Assembly (NCBI RefSeq): GCF_030247195.1
Contig: NC_080670.1
Coordinates: forward strand, 161,520,080 to 161,584,079
DNA: 64,000 nucleotides
Origin: Topomyia yanbarensis
Taxonomy: Eukaryota; Arthropoda; Insecta; Diptera; Culicidae
Direction: 5' to 3'
Shown here in pieces: positions 22,721-34,600 of the stretch (position 1 is the stretch's first letter; the number at the start of each line of letters is the position of its first letter). The notes beneath the pieces were generated by a model. That model was not told the DNA's origin, searched no databases, and was given only the letters and a program-made list of their open reading frames with translations. Position numbers and translations under genes: made by a program.

Positions 22721-23390
22721 AGAGTTCTTTGCAAGTTTTTGCTAGCTGCTTTGGTCGGACAGAAATTGTAATTTAATTACAGGCTGGTGCAAACAGGGTA
22801 ATCCGGAGGGGCGTGCAGTTTCGCTGCGGACAGGAACGGAACGTTTTCTGTTGCTTTGAGCTCAATTAGGATATGCTAACTATTCGGCAAATATGCAGGT
22901 ATCAACTGAACAGATTAAAAAATGAGGCACCGTTCTGTTGGTCACCTTTAACCGATACCAACACATCGTAGATTGGTCTATTTCAACCACCGTATAATTT
23001 TTAGAAATTCTCGATTGATCGACGGGCAATTGTAAATTGGTATTGCTGTCGATTCTTTGTACACGAATTACTTGTTGATGTTTCAGGGACGGTGCCGCAT
23101 AAAGTTCCAACTAGTGATTTTGAACAATCTATTCTTGTTGAACTCGTGTGAAATATTCAGAAAATGTTTATATTTTGTTTAGTGACGATCTCCTCTGAGA
23201 TTCCAATATATAACCTGGGACAAGTCCCCAGTCCCCTAAGGTTTACTTTTACGTTTTATAAGTCGAAGAATATTGTTCTGGTCTGGATAAGCGGTTGGAG
23301 TTGAGAAGTGAGGATTTATTAACTAAAGTATAACACGACGAAAATCTAATCCTATTATAAAATAAGGTTACACCAAAATAAGAATATAAC
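22721..23390. other. No gene seen
   Basis: A minus-strand open frame of 76 codons (22880-23110) has no domain I recognise. Otherwise there is no structure. Confidence 0.4.
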
Positions 23391-23947
23391 TTAACCCATT
23401 CATGCCCATGTTGTTTGTGGACAACAACGTTTTTAAATAGCTATAACTTTTGATTGAGGCAAGATTTGCTCACAAAAACAAGTAAGGCTAATAAATGTGA
23501 CTATTGCCTTTCATTTAAGTATTAATAGTTACAACGATCAGCTCTAGAACTGAAGTTATTGCAATTAGTCTGATTAGATTCCGACGGAGCAGTGCTGCCA
23601 GGGACAGCTTACGTTGATGGCGGAAAATGAATTTTTCATATATCATCGTTATGTTGCAATATTATTGAAAACTGATAAATCTTATCAATTCAGACTGTCT
23701 TCCGCTACGTTTTCCACGCAATTGGACTATTGTAAATATTCTTGGAGAATTGTATTGAGCATTGGAAGGTAAAAATTGAGCTACTTCTAACACTGCGAGG
23801 GAAGCACCTATCTTTATGAAAAAAAAAGGCTTTTCGTGTTTCTTGACCCCACCGTTTTCAAGGAAAAATAGTTTTGAAACATTTTCAAGGAAAAATAGTT
23901 TTTAAACTCTACCTGAACTACAAAAGGGTTGGGCATGAAAGGGTTAA
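23391..23947. mobile_element. TTAA-flanked MITE, ends CCCwTTCATGCCCA (piggyBac-type)
   Basis: The left side reads TTAACCCATTCATGCCCATG and the right side TGGGCATGAAAGGGTTAA, i.e. TTAA on both sides of inverted CCC(A/T)TTCATGCCCA ends. The interior of about 550 bp is non-coding. TTAA duplication and CCC ends are the hallmark of the piggyBac superfamily. Confidence 0.8.
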
Positions 23948-24299
23948 ATTTCTCGAGATTTCAGGGTGAGTGCGCTAGTTATCGCGGAATAGAAATGGAT
24001 GCATTAGTGAGTGATGTACACCGTTTTGAACAGTGGGGCCATATTCTAAAAATACTGGTTAGTGACAAACAGAAAAGTTCCTTCTAATCGCTGGGCTACA
24101 TGATTGTGATAATATGGTTCATGTTTTGGTTGGTACATCTTGTTTAGCCTTTAGAAAATTAGGAATTTTATAAAATAATCCAAAGGGCCCATTCTCATAT
24201 ACAATTCGAATAAGCTCGACGAATTGGGACAATGTGTATGTGTGTATTTTTATAGTAATGTTTAAAAGGCTTCATAAATGTGGTGTTTAGTGTGTTGGC

Positions 24300-25300
24300 A
24301 CTGTATGGGACTCACTTTTGTGCTCAACCACTAAAATACCCCTTACTCTCCACCCATTACCTACAACTACACCATAATATTACTTCGTGATGGAGCTCGC
24401 ACTCTTTCTTTTTCTCACGAGTTTTCCGCAGCTAACTCGGAGCCTCACTTGATTCATGAAATAGCTCAACCTTTGTGTCATTTAGCTCCCGACTATTCTT
24501 TTGCTTTCCGTCTACATTTATTACGCCGTTTAGATCCTCTGAATACTTCAGCCATTTAGCCCCGAACTCCACTCTAACATTCTTCAGTGGTAAATTTTCA
24601 AAACTGTTTAGCTCCAGTTTCCATGGGCCATTTAACTCCCAGATTTATCACTAACTACTCAGATAGTTATCCTCCTTTGACTGAGAGTTTCCCTATGGAG
24701 AAATTTCTCCCGAATCCCGAGCTATTTTGCGCCCAGCATTAACGAGATCTACACGGATATTTCCTGGTGGTGAAACTACCCTAATCGTAGTGCGAGTTCC
24801 CCGGTGAAAGAATTTCTCTCGGAACTGATGTCCATTTTGCTAAGCTAAGTAGCTCCCAGCTTTGTCACGTCATACTCGAATAGTCCCCAACGGCGCATCT
24901 ACACTATTCTAACAATGGATTCCCTGTGGTGTGTTTCTACAAATATCGTTGCGCATTTTCGTGAGCCGTTTAGCTCCCCGCTTCATCGCTTTCTTCTCAA
25001 TCTAGTCCCCAGCGGTGGACCACTCAACGGATCAGCCAGTAGGTGTTCAGGTCTGTCCATGTGGAGTGTGACTTACGGTTTACGAGCGCCTCAACCCACC
25101 GCTGGCTGTTCGACGGGATCTACTCGCTCTAGTTCCCGGCGGTGGATCTACCCGCGAGCTACCCAGTCGGGTGTTGTTGTCGGCCCGGCGATTCCAGCTG
25201 TATCGTGGCGTCCGATACACCGGTTACATCACCTCGACGACTGAAAAGCGGTGCATTAACGCGAACTACTCGAGCTTGTCCCCGACTGTGGGTCTAGCCT
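24300..25300 (-). repeat. 3' region of the LINE with repeated 'GGGAGCTAAA' words
   Basis: Seen on the plus strand as TTTAGCTCC(C/A) words recurring near 24482, 24608, 24640, 24848 and 24970, with CGAATCCCGAG, ACTCGGATAG and GGTGGA motifs between them. The parallel region at 57.42-57.96 kb has the same words in the same order. Interpreted as a tandemly duplicated untranslated tail of the element. Confidence 0.55.
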
Positions 25301-25329
25301 ACTCCATGGCGACTGATAAGATGCTTTGG

Positions 25330-26350
25330 TCATTAGAGCGATGAGCTCTTCTCCATTTCCTCTGCAGTTCTACTCCTCCGACGATATTCAACGTCATTTC
25401 TCTTGTAGGACATTCTCCTCGCTTAGAGCCGACAAATCGCTTCGCCCTTCCTCGAATCTAAAGCAGTTGAAAATCACATGCTCCGATGTTTCCTACACAC
25501 CATTTCCAAGCAAGGTTACGGTACGAGACCGATTCTTTTGCTGCTTCCTCAGTCTCCTGCACGAGCCAACCGGTAGGGTGTCGTCGTCGGTCCGGTCTCC
25601 TACGAATCAAATTCTCCCGAACCCGATTCGTTGTTTTGTTGCGGGTTTCTAGCCAGCAGCGCTACTTTATTGATCCCTTCCTCAATTTCTCAGCAGCTCG
25701 GAGTATATCCGCATTACCACTGTGTTGAAACTATTCCAGGTATGTTGATCTAGGGCAAACCCCTTCGAACCTGAGGCATTCGAAAAATACATGTTCTGGT
25801 ACTTGTTGCATTTTCATACAAAGGAGCGAGGAAGGGGTGGCGAAACATGTCCAAACCGTTTCAAGTACTTCCGGAAGCATCCGTGTCCGGAAAAACACTG
25901 CATCAAACGGAAGTTCACCTCTCCATGCTTCCTATGCACCAACGCCGACATATTTTGGGATAAATCGGTGGGTCCACCTTTCCTTCCATATTTTCAGCCA
26001 GAGTGATGCAGTTGGGAACAACCCGGCAATTACGCATACCGCCTCCGACGATATCGTTCTATATGCGCTCGCGACACGAACAGCCGTTAGGTGGAACGTG
26101 CTCATCTGCTTCTTCCAGTTCCACTTTGAGTACAGCGCAGGAACCCAGGTCGGAACGCCATTCCTCAGTACTGAGAATGCGACACCGGCCAGAAGATGTT
26201 TCTTGCTGCATCTTACTCCTGATGCTTGGCATGATCTTTGCCACTGCGTTAGTTGTTCTCGCTGCCTTTTCACATACATAGTCCACATCCCGAACAAACG
26301 AAAAGCCCACAATGCCCCCATGCTCATGGTCCAAATTCACCCCCACTGCA
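25330..26350 (-). pseudogene. LINE reverse transcriptase C-terminal region, copy 1
   Basis: Minus-strand pieces in two frames give KxLGVNLDHEHG (26.34 kb), DVDYVCEKAARTTNAVAKIMPSIRSK, LAGVAFSVLRNGVPTWVPAL, STFHLTAVRVASAYRTISSE, AVCVIAGLFPTAS, then FSGHGCFRKYLKRFGHVSPP, then PEHVFFxCxxF-like remnants (QNMYFSNASG; CDFQLL). This is the conserved thumb and post-RT region of R1/LOA-type LINEs ending in the CCHC-like zinc domain. A one-base frameshift separates the first two blocks (near 26.2 kb). Confidence 0.85.
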
Positions 26351-26357
26351 TGGTGTT

Positions 26358-27325
26358 TTAACCCTAGAACGTTGCACTTGCGTTTTCCACCCTAAAACGT
26401 TGCACTGGGGTATAAATGTACCCCACGCGTTTGGTCGCAATTTCGCAGGTAAAAATTCAAACAAAAGAAATGTATAATACATCATTTTCTTCCTTTTTTA
26501 ATTGCGAAAGCAGCTGTGTAAGTGAAAGTAAGGAATTTATTGAATCAATGATACATAAATTGGATTGCACAAAATAGAAAGTGAAAAAATCGCGGTTTTG
26601 ACTTTTTTCACAAAAATTACTATAACTTTGCGAATTTTCAACCGATTTGAAAAAATCAAATTATTCCTAAAGTTGAAAGAATGGTCTAAAAATGGTATAA
26701 AATGGAATTTCGATATTTTTGAAAAAAAATTGAAATGAAAAAATATAGAATATAGGGTAGAAATTGAAATGAAAAAATATTTCTGACCAGTAATACATTG
26801 GTAACACGCAACGTTACTGTTACAGCAGTTACTGTACGAAAATTATACTTGAGAGCCATTGCTCGAATAAACTCGAATTGAAAAACTATAAAAAATAAAC
26901 AATAAAACAATAAAAATCAGCAAAATATGAGAACGAGTTTTTGTTCCGCTTCAAAATTAAATTAAAATAATTAAATAAGTGATTAAAAACAATTATATAA
27001 TACTAATTGTTACTAACGTAGTAAAACAACTAGTATTTAAACTGGTATTGTCACGAATCACATTTCCCCTGACAGCACGAAACCTGACAAAATACTAACG
27101 GCAACCGTACACTGGGGTACAAATGTACCCCACGCCAACTTTGACACCTGCTTCCACAAAGGCTATAAGCAAACTGGCTATACCACCTTTGCCTACTCTT
27201 ACTAGGAACTCTAAATTGAATTATGGTTAGGGTCCCAGGTCGGTAAATGCCGAATTCTCGTCTTCACACGGCTCCAAAGAAGGTGTGGGGTACATTTTTA
27301 CCCCAGTGAAACCTTCTAGGGTTAA
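26358..27325. mobile_element. piggyBac-type MITE (TTAA + CCCTAGAA ends) inside the LINE
   Basis: The left side is TTAACCCTAGAACGTTGCAC and the right side is GTGAAACCTTCTAGGGTTAA, i.e. TTAA duplication with CCCTAGAAsGTTkCAC inverted ends. CCCTAGAA matches the canonical piggyBac terminus. Subterminal palindromic words (GGGGTATAAATGTACCCC near 26408, GGGGTACAAATGTACCCC near 27115, GGGGTACATTTTTACCCC near 27288) repeat inside. The interior is AT-rich without a transposase. It interrupts the RT between its catalytic core and thumb. Confidence 0.9.
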
Positions 27326-27584
27326 TAATGTTTGGGATGGGTTCAACCCATGAAAATGCCATCACCATGGTCCGGTAGATCCCATTTAAAAACCATATTC
27401 TTGTGTATTCATGGGTTTTTGAGACCATTTCCTGGTGTTATGATGGTTGTAAAATTTGGCGCGGACCATTTTCATGGTATTTTTATAGGGTTGTATGGTG
27501 TTTGGTGTAGAATTTAGTGTCCCCCGATGCTGATTACGAAGTGATGGATTTGCTGACCAAAACTACCTCCGACTTCTAGAGAGC

Positions 27585-27760
27585 CAGCTGCAACTTGACA
27601 TCAGTCATCCAGATTACAATGACGGCGATCCACATCTCAATTATCATCAGGACGGCGTCATCTGCAAAACCGATAATTTCAACTCCCCTGGGCAGTTCCA
27701 GTTCAGGCATTTCTGTAGTACTGTCCTGAACATGTCCGGGAACGCTAGGATCGCAAGATT
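27585..27760 (-). pseudogene. LINE reverse transcriptase catalytic core fragment, copy 1
   Basis: On the minus strand MPELELPRGVEIIGFADDAV continues to VLMIIEM. FADD is the catalytic motif of R1/LOA-type reverse transcriptases (usually GFADDVVL). Downstream KLQLALQKSEVVLVS matches the SVKLQIAHHKTEVLLVS block. Codons between the two are shortened, so a deletion is likely. Confidence 0.85.
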
Positions 27761-28429
27761 TCTTTGCTTACAGTTCATTCGTCACTACACGGAACTCGTT
27801 GTTAGAGATCTGATTGTCACCGATATTTTCGCCGTCTGCATCGACGTACGGTGTAGGCAGCTTTGCGTATGGGTCATGCATCGTGAAGAAACCATCCACG
27901 GTAGTCATCAGCACATTCCAGCTGTCGTCGTGGTACTCTTGATCTAGGCCGACACGACACGGTAAGCGTCACCCTATGAGTTGGTATCTTCTTCTCTACA
28001 AAGCTTCTTGCAGAAAGTGAACTTTATTAACACTATCTCACGCTTAAAAACGCCCCTGGTCGCCCTGAATGTCACCTTGCCGTCTTATCTGACTGTCTCC
28101 GATCTTGCTCTCTAAACGCGTCTACTGGCTAGTTCCTCGGCACTGTTACATCACACGTCCCGCTAGTGTTTTCGACAGCTCATCGGCATTTGAAATTGGA
28201 GCGAGGCTGTCAGCACGCAGTAATTCGACAAAAAGGCCGTTATCGAAGTCCTTTATTTTCCATTATCGCTCGCCAGTTGATATTCTCCTTGTTATAGTAC
28301 AGTTTCACAGTGGTGTGCAGGATCGCCTAGTTAATTCATGCTATCCATTAGCGACGAACTGCAGAATATTACGTCGATGATGGATTTCTGACCGTCTTTA
28401 CGAAATATGCTAGCGAAACCTCCGTTGCA

Positions 28430-28640
28430 CAGCCAGAGATTCCTACTCCACAGTTCAGGCGTTAAAGTCTGCTCCCTTAACAAACGGCATTCGTCCGACT
28501 AACGAGTCGGTTAGTGTGTCCAACATCCGATTGTACTGCACCTTGCGAGGCCATAACAGCTACATACGAATACACCGCTGGTCTTGGGAATCACAAAGAC
28601 TTTAGTGTGTGCTATCTGTGACCTCTTGGACAGAGACACT
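28430..28640 (-). pseudogene. LINE AP-endonuclease fragment, copy 1
   Basis: The minus strand contains FVCSCYGLARCS, then MLDTLTDSLVGRMPFVKGAD, then FNA-stop-TVEWESL. It aligns with the R1/LOA endonuclease (YxCSCYAPPSW; MLDxLV; VIAGDFNAWAVEWGS). The catalytic GDFNAW motif reads ADFNA-stop, so the domain is dead. Confidence 0.8.
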
Positions 28641-29700
28641 GCCAATCACTATTATTGCCGCCATCTCTACGTTACCGGCACCCAGTAACCGCTATCAAAA
28701 GGATTACAATACGGCTCTGTAGCAATAGCAACGTCGCAATTCGTTTCAGTTGCCGACAGCTACAACAGTTGTTGTGCAGTCTCGCGCGTCACGGTCGTCG
28801 AAAGCGGTATGGACGCTGTCTGCGTACCGGAGTACCATTGGTGATTTTTCCAACGACATTACTTTTACAGCGCACTTATCAGCTCGTCTTCTCCTATGAT
28901 CTTGCTTAGGATTTTTTTACTCAATCACTGTCTAGTGGGATAGATTGCTTACTGTTGCTTTCTCGCCTAGCGACTTTCCGATGAGCATTTTGAAAGCTAT
29001 GCTCCTAACTAGGGTCTTTCTTCTGAGAAGAGAATCTCACCTCTCTGAGTACTGTGGGGTTTTTACCACATTTTCGCTTAACTACTTTAACTCCGGATCA
29101 ATACTTACTTTCCAAAGAAGCTCAGCGTAAGCCATTCCACTCTTCATCACCACGAATAAAACTTCCCCCTTAATGTTTTCCCAGCGAAGCTTGGGTATTT
29201 CTTTCCTTTCTTTCTACAATTTCGGTTTTGCCCTTTGTTTCAGGACCGTGAATTCATAGCTTGCTTCCTTACGATCTTGATCATTATTAAGTTTTTTTTC
29301 TCTGAACGTGGATTCCGACAACTCTTCGGCGTTGCTTATGCTTCCTTTGATACTGCTTTTGCCTTGGCCACATTAAGCGTTTCTTCAGCTTTCTTTATTT
29401 CGCTCAATTCGTGACTCTTCACTAGATGCTTGATCTAAGTGTGAACGATATTTTTGTCCGTTTTCGAACTCGTGGAGATACTTTATTTTCTTCTTAAGTT
29501 GCCACGTGCTAGTTCTTCCAAACTGCAGTCCTTCTTGGGGTGTGCCTGACTCTGCCTGTACAAGACCTGCAACTCCTGGAAACTCTTGCCGCTCATATTA
29601 GCGCTTGTCACTGCTCACCTCGAGCTGACCACCTGGTTCGATCTTTGCGAGTAAGTTTCCCGCTTCCAGCAAAAACGCTCGCCTCTCGGTGTGCTTCTGG

Positions 29701-31025
29701 GGTGCAATCGTTATTTGTATTTATTTGTTATTTTTTGCGTTGTTTTTGATTTGCACTCGCCGTTATTTTTCATTTTGTTGGATCCCAACTCTGGGTCACT
29801 CGTTGTACATAGTCGCCGCACGTGATTCCATGATAATCTATGAGATAGTGAGGTCATGTAAGGGTTACCACAATCCTTCGGGGAGTACTGTGTTCAGAGC
29901 CAAATCGGCGTATAACATCAAGAATAGTTCACTCGAACCCAGTACCATCATCTTTTGGTGATGAGTTTTGAATGTACCTGGAGGCCTGCCAAGGTTCTAA
30001 AGAGACGGAGGGAGCTGTACCACTAGCCTACTCGTCCATCAGTAAGGTGTCACCCTTACCAATTTTGGAGAATAATAGCTGTGCGCATCAAAAAAGATTG
30101 TACATACTATTGTTCGAAGCGGCGTACTGGCCACCAAGAGACGCTCTCGGTTCGAGACGCGCGCCTCAGGTAGAAACCTTTTGATGTCATTATGCACGTT
30201 TTTAGAATGCTTCGCGTTTCACTGTACATGTGTACAGGTTTCGAGAACGTTTTTCACGGCTTAATGTATAGAGGCACCGCAGACTAATTGTGAGTTATCA
30301 AACAACCACAGACAACGTCAAAAAAAGAAAAAATGGGTTAAATTTATGAAAGTCACATTTTAGTCCGCCATATTGGAATCGCCATTTTTATTTTTATTTT
30401 TATTTTGATACATATTAACTCAAATTCGTGTTTAGAAATCACAAAACCTTTTTTATCGATTTTGGCTGAAATGCCACTGATTTTTTTAGTTGGGGTCCGC
30501 CAAATTGGATCGGTCATTTTAAATTTCGAAAAACTGATTTCAGATTCGTAATAAGCGAAAACATTTGAAAACGGTTCGATTTAAAGACTTCCACTTTTTT
30601 TAGTGGGGCTTTAAAGCGAAAATGGGCGAAAAATCGATCTCAAAATTTTTGTCAATTTATTAGGTCACTCTTTTAATAAATTTAATTTACCTATTACTAG
30701 TTTTGTGTTTCAGATCGATCTTGAGGCAGCACGCTATACGCAGTTTTAGAATTCCAGGCGTTCCTAACCTTAAACAAAATAACATAACGGGAGCCATTTT
30801 GTTTTATTTTTCGTTTTGAAAAAATATGTAAATGAAGACGGAACTATAAACTTCTTGAATCCTAAAACTATGTTTTTCATTGGCTCACAAAAAAATCCAT
30901 ATTACTTTTTGATCATTTGAATGGGAACCTCCACTCAATTTAACCTGTTTGACGTAAGTGCCAATATCTCATACATGACTTTTTGGTGGTATCCATCAAC
31001 GAAAACAGATCGGAATGGCGAGTTA
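29701..31025. other. No gene; AT-rich repeat-like DNA from 30.29 kb
   Basis: 29.97-30.18 kb has an open frame without domain. 30.33-30.65 kb repeats the words CCGCCATATTGGAATCGCCAT, TCCGCCAAATTGGATCGGTC and AAAAATCGATCTC. Such CCGCCATxTTGGATT words are typical of a dispersed mosquito repeat whose boundaries I could not set. Confidence 0.4.
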
Positions 31026-31133
31026 TACTACGTTCACACTACGAGTTAAAACGTGTTTTAACGCTATCTTGATGTCATTTTTCTTGTTGATAATTATTAT
31101 AACGTGTTTTAACTCTGTAGTGTGAACATAGTA
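31026..31133. mobile_element. Short MITE, TACTAcGTTCACACTAC ends
   Basis: The left end TACTACGTTCACACTACGAG and right end CTCTGTAGTGTGAACATAGTA are inverted copies. Internal ACGTGTTTTAA occurs near both ends in the inverted orientation as well. Total 108 bp. A related GCGTTCACACTACTTAG word sits at 52889-52905. Confidence 0.75.
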
Positions 31134-31281
31134 TTAAACGAAAGAAATTATGTGGAAACATCTGACCAGAAGCAAAATTCGAACATGCAACACTTGGGAC
31201 TTCGGCCCAATGCACAAATTTAACTACACATATTTGACCACTGACTCAAAAGCGAGATCACACACAATCGCCGCTGGCACA

Positions 31282-31480
31282 CAACACATTTGATCTTCTT
31301 AATTTACCCACTAGATACTTGATTTTAGCTCATTACCGCCAAGACTTCGGTGGGTGAGAGAGCTAATGGAGACTGTCGGTTTCTGTCCCTTGCCAAGTGA
31401 ACAGAGGTATCACGGGAGCGTAGTTACTGTTCGACTTAAACGGCTTTAGTATCTAGCGGGGAAATAGATCAAATGTGTTG
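31282..31480. repeat. Palindromic element, CAACACATTTGATC ends
   Basis: CAACACATTTGATCTTCTTA...CTAGATACT (31282-31320) and AGTATCTAGCGGGGAAATAG...ATCAAATGTGTTG (31446-31480) are inverted copies with a few differences. The 199-bp unit has no coding content and looks like a MITE. A tRNA-like block lies on either side (minus 31140-31260, plus 31525-31605), so it may be part of a composite. Confidence 0.6.
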
Positions 31481-31524
31481 GAAGGCTGCGGCGGTTCTGT
31501 GATCTTCCTGGGACGTCAACATAG

Positions 31525-31605
31525 ACTAGGGATGGCATAACGGTTTGTCCATTGTACCGGAGTCCTAAGGGTTGCAGGTTCGAATCCTGCCTTTGGGGTG
31601 ATTTT
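31525..31605 (+). ncRNA. tRNA-like Pol III unit (SINE head or tRNA pseudogene)
   Basis: The segment has a perfect T-arm (GCAGG-TTCGAAT-CCTGC), an A-box-like TGGCATAACGGTTTGTCCA, and ends in a T7 run, a Pol III terminator. The 3' acceptor strand (CTTTGGG) has no partner at the 5' side, and the anticodon arm is weak, so it is not a functional tRNA. It is best read as a tRNA-derived SINE head or pseudogene. Confidence 0.45.
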
Positions 31606-34600
31606 TTTCACATAGCTGCTTTCGCTCAACGCACCATATTGATTTGTTTTCCCCGTTTGATACCAGCAAAAAACCTAGTATTCCATAGTAGCGATCATAC
31701 TGGGACCGATCATAATGTGCTGGTTGGCACTTCGGTTTTGGGTTAATGTGCTATAAGTGATGCAACTGCTAGGCGTTGCGTTGCGTTGTGACGATGATTT
31801 TGGCGGATTGCACACTGACTTCATCATGTTTGACTACTGATTATCTAATAAGAGTTGCTTAGCAAATGGTAAGTAGGGAATCATACCAATCCGACCCATA
31901 TTAAAACCACAACAGCATAATAGCCATCATTGCCGGCCGCCCCCATCTCCATCGTTCACGAGGAAGGATAAAGGATAAGGTAGATGGGAAGTGTTGATGT
32001 TCTACCTACTTAACGAAAGGTAGACGATTCATTAGGCTCTTCCATAGGTGTCGCGGAGTTGGTAGTTTGGAAGGGTATAAGATCTAGGATACGCTCCAAG
32101 CAAGCGATGCGACCCGTAAAGCAAAGTTTATTAGATAGTTGTTTAGTTAATCTTCGAGTACATGATCACTCGATAAACAAAATAACTTGTTTAGTTTTTG
32201 GTTCTTTTTAAACTCTGGGCAGCCGGCTACCGAGAGTATCGCATGTTTCCTAAACAAAAGCAAAATGAACTCCACACAGCCGACCGTGGGAGTATTGCCT
32301 AGAATCTTATCTTCGTAATGGGCCGGATCACTATTAATTGCAACAGTATTTAGGCAGAATTCGTTACTTCTTCTCTACGATATATTTATTGGGTTGAAAG
32401 CTACCGAGTGGTAACACATTATACAGGCAAAGAATTATGATAAAGCGAGATGTTATAAATCGAACAAAATATTTCTAATTTTCCATATCGCATTGTTTGT
32501 GGAATACAAGTATACGAGCGATAATAACGAGCACTGAAGGGAAATATAAAGGATTGTTAACCTAATCCACGGGGTTGTTAGCAATAACGGAGTTTGAAAT
32601 TAGGTTCATTAAAACAGACGCGGTGAGTTTTCAGTACGTATTGACCCGTGATTATCGATACTAGTCAGATTAAATTCTTATTGGGGCAAATTTCCGATAA
32701 AATATTCATTTTTACGGCAATGTTTTCTCGACTAGATCTGTTCGCACCCTCTCATTCTGCTACTATCGGCAGAAGCTGATATCACCCAGTCGTCGCCGGT
32801 CTAAGGACCAAATGTCATCAATAGACTTAGACTCGCGTGGAGGCATGAGATAGGAAACTTGTGAGAATTTTGTTATCCCACCGTTTGACGACCTAAGTGA
32901 TGCAACTGCTAGACGTGCACCTAACTGACATTTGATCAGAGGGAAGGAAGGGGTTCGTTAAATTTTTCCACATTTTGCCCAGTTTCTATTTGGAATGTAC
33001 TGTTTACATGCGCTCAATTAGTGAAATACCGGTCGAAATCAGTAGACCGTTCCCGAAAGAACAAACAGGCGAAATGTTGAATGTACAGCTATCGACCCTC
33101 CAAAGATTCTAGGAACGGTGACGCTGGACTACAAACCAGGAATTGGGCGAAAATCAAGAAGAAGGCACAAAAAATCGAAACAGCACGAATTGCTCGTTTC
33201 AAACGGAATTCGAGAATTTTGACGCATGGCTTCATCCAGATCACCTGGCGAAATTCGCTCCAACGTATGTGATCTCGCAGGCAATTGGCGCTTGTAACGA
33301 ACGCAGAAAATGGTGAGATTTACAAAACCGCCTCAATTTTTCTTCATAACACTACTCCCAACCCGTGCTGGAGCTGTATGTGATTAATTCTGTAGACTTT
33401 GTGGCGGAAGATACAAGCTTCCCAAGCTATTCTGAACTTCGCTCGATCACCTATTGGGGCCTCGATGAACTTCGGACGACCAAAAGAGAGGCGAAGAACA
33501 AAAAGGAAAGACTATGATGGAGGGAAATTGCAAATGTCGTTTATCTTATTCGAGCTCATCCTAAAGTGTAATATATTTTTGATCGATGAATTGTTTTCTA
33601 TATGTTAATTGTAAATTCTGTACATATCAAAAGATGGAGGTGGAGTTTCTAAGCCCATTTAATGAATGTTCGAACTAAAAACTGTAAGTATAATTATCTA
33701 CTGATTACCTGTGCTGTGTCAGCTAGTTCAGATCGATAACGGAGTAGCAGCCATAGGTGGTCGCACAAGCTCAAGCTCAAGCTCAACATTTCATGTTGAC
33801 CACGAAGGTAAAATTAAAAAAATAAAGCATGCTAATAAATAAATAAATAAAAGTGAGCATTAGCCATTAACAGGATCCATCCATCTGGAAAATTGTTCAC
33901 ACGCATATTGACGCTCAAACTTCGGCCGAAAAAATCCCAATCACCCCAAGCAAACAACCACCAACGGATCCGCCAAATCCCAGCGCACTCTCTCTCACCA
34001 CCATCAGACCACGTACATCACACGTCATAAATGTTCGAACCGTGGCAGAACAACACTCCCCATACTCCCCGAACCGTTCGAATACAAAATATCACTCGTA
34101 CAGCCCATAAATACCGGACTTTATTGGTTGACTCGTTTCACCTCGCAGCATTTATACGGATTGAGCCGTATGGGAGCCAAGCGTGTGTATGAAGTGAAGC
34201 TATTTGGCCACCCGCACAGATCAAAGCGTAATCATCCTAATGCTTCTGACGTTTGATTTATGAACTTTACCACCACCTGTCTCCCGAAGTGGATACTGAA
34301 TGGACCCACCGCCAGAACTCTCACTCGTTCTGCAAGTGAAAGATTTTCTTGGGAACCTTCTCCCGGTAGACTGACTGACGATGGCTTTTGGGAAAAGTCT
34401 GTCAAAAGATTTGTCAGATTTATGCATAGGCATTCATGAGCAGAAAACATTCCTATCGGTGATTTATTTCTTCGTCCACTTTTATCGAAATATTCCATGT
34501 TGGATGTGAAAGTATCAGGCGAGAGAGAAGGACAAATTTCTAATGGAAAACTTTATAATGGACCAGCAAGTAATGGCTTGTTAGCCAACCGTCAGGCTAG

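Larger units (their letters stand above)
24240..29700 (-). mobile_element. R1/LOA-like non-LTR retrotransposon, copy 1, degenerate
   Basis: On the minus strand the order is: Lys-rich ORF1-like sequence (29.0-29.7 kb), AP endonuclease (~28.45-28.6), reverse transcriptase core (~27.6-27.75), C-terminal RT/zinc region (25.3-26.35), then a non-coding 3' part (24.24-25.3) with repeated GGGAGCTAAAT words. The 3' region resembles 56.99-57.96 kb, so the two copies belong to related families. A piggyBac-type MITE (26358-27325) and probably a smaller palindromic insertion (27326-27520) interrupt it. Frameshifts and stops are frequent. R1/LOA assignment rests on the ADFNAxTVEW endonuclease motif and the GHGCFRKYL C-terminal motif. 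Confidence 0.8.

Noticed and set aside
31525..31605. Functional tRNA gene
   Set aside because: T-arm is perfect but the acceptor stem cannot pair and the anticodon arm is weak; kept only as a tRNA-like unit.
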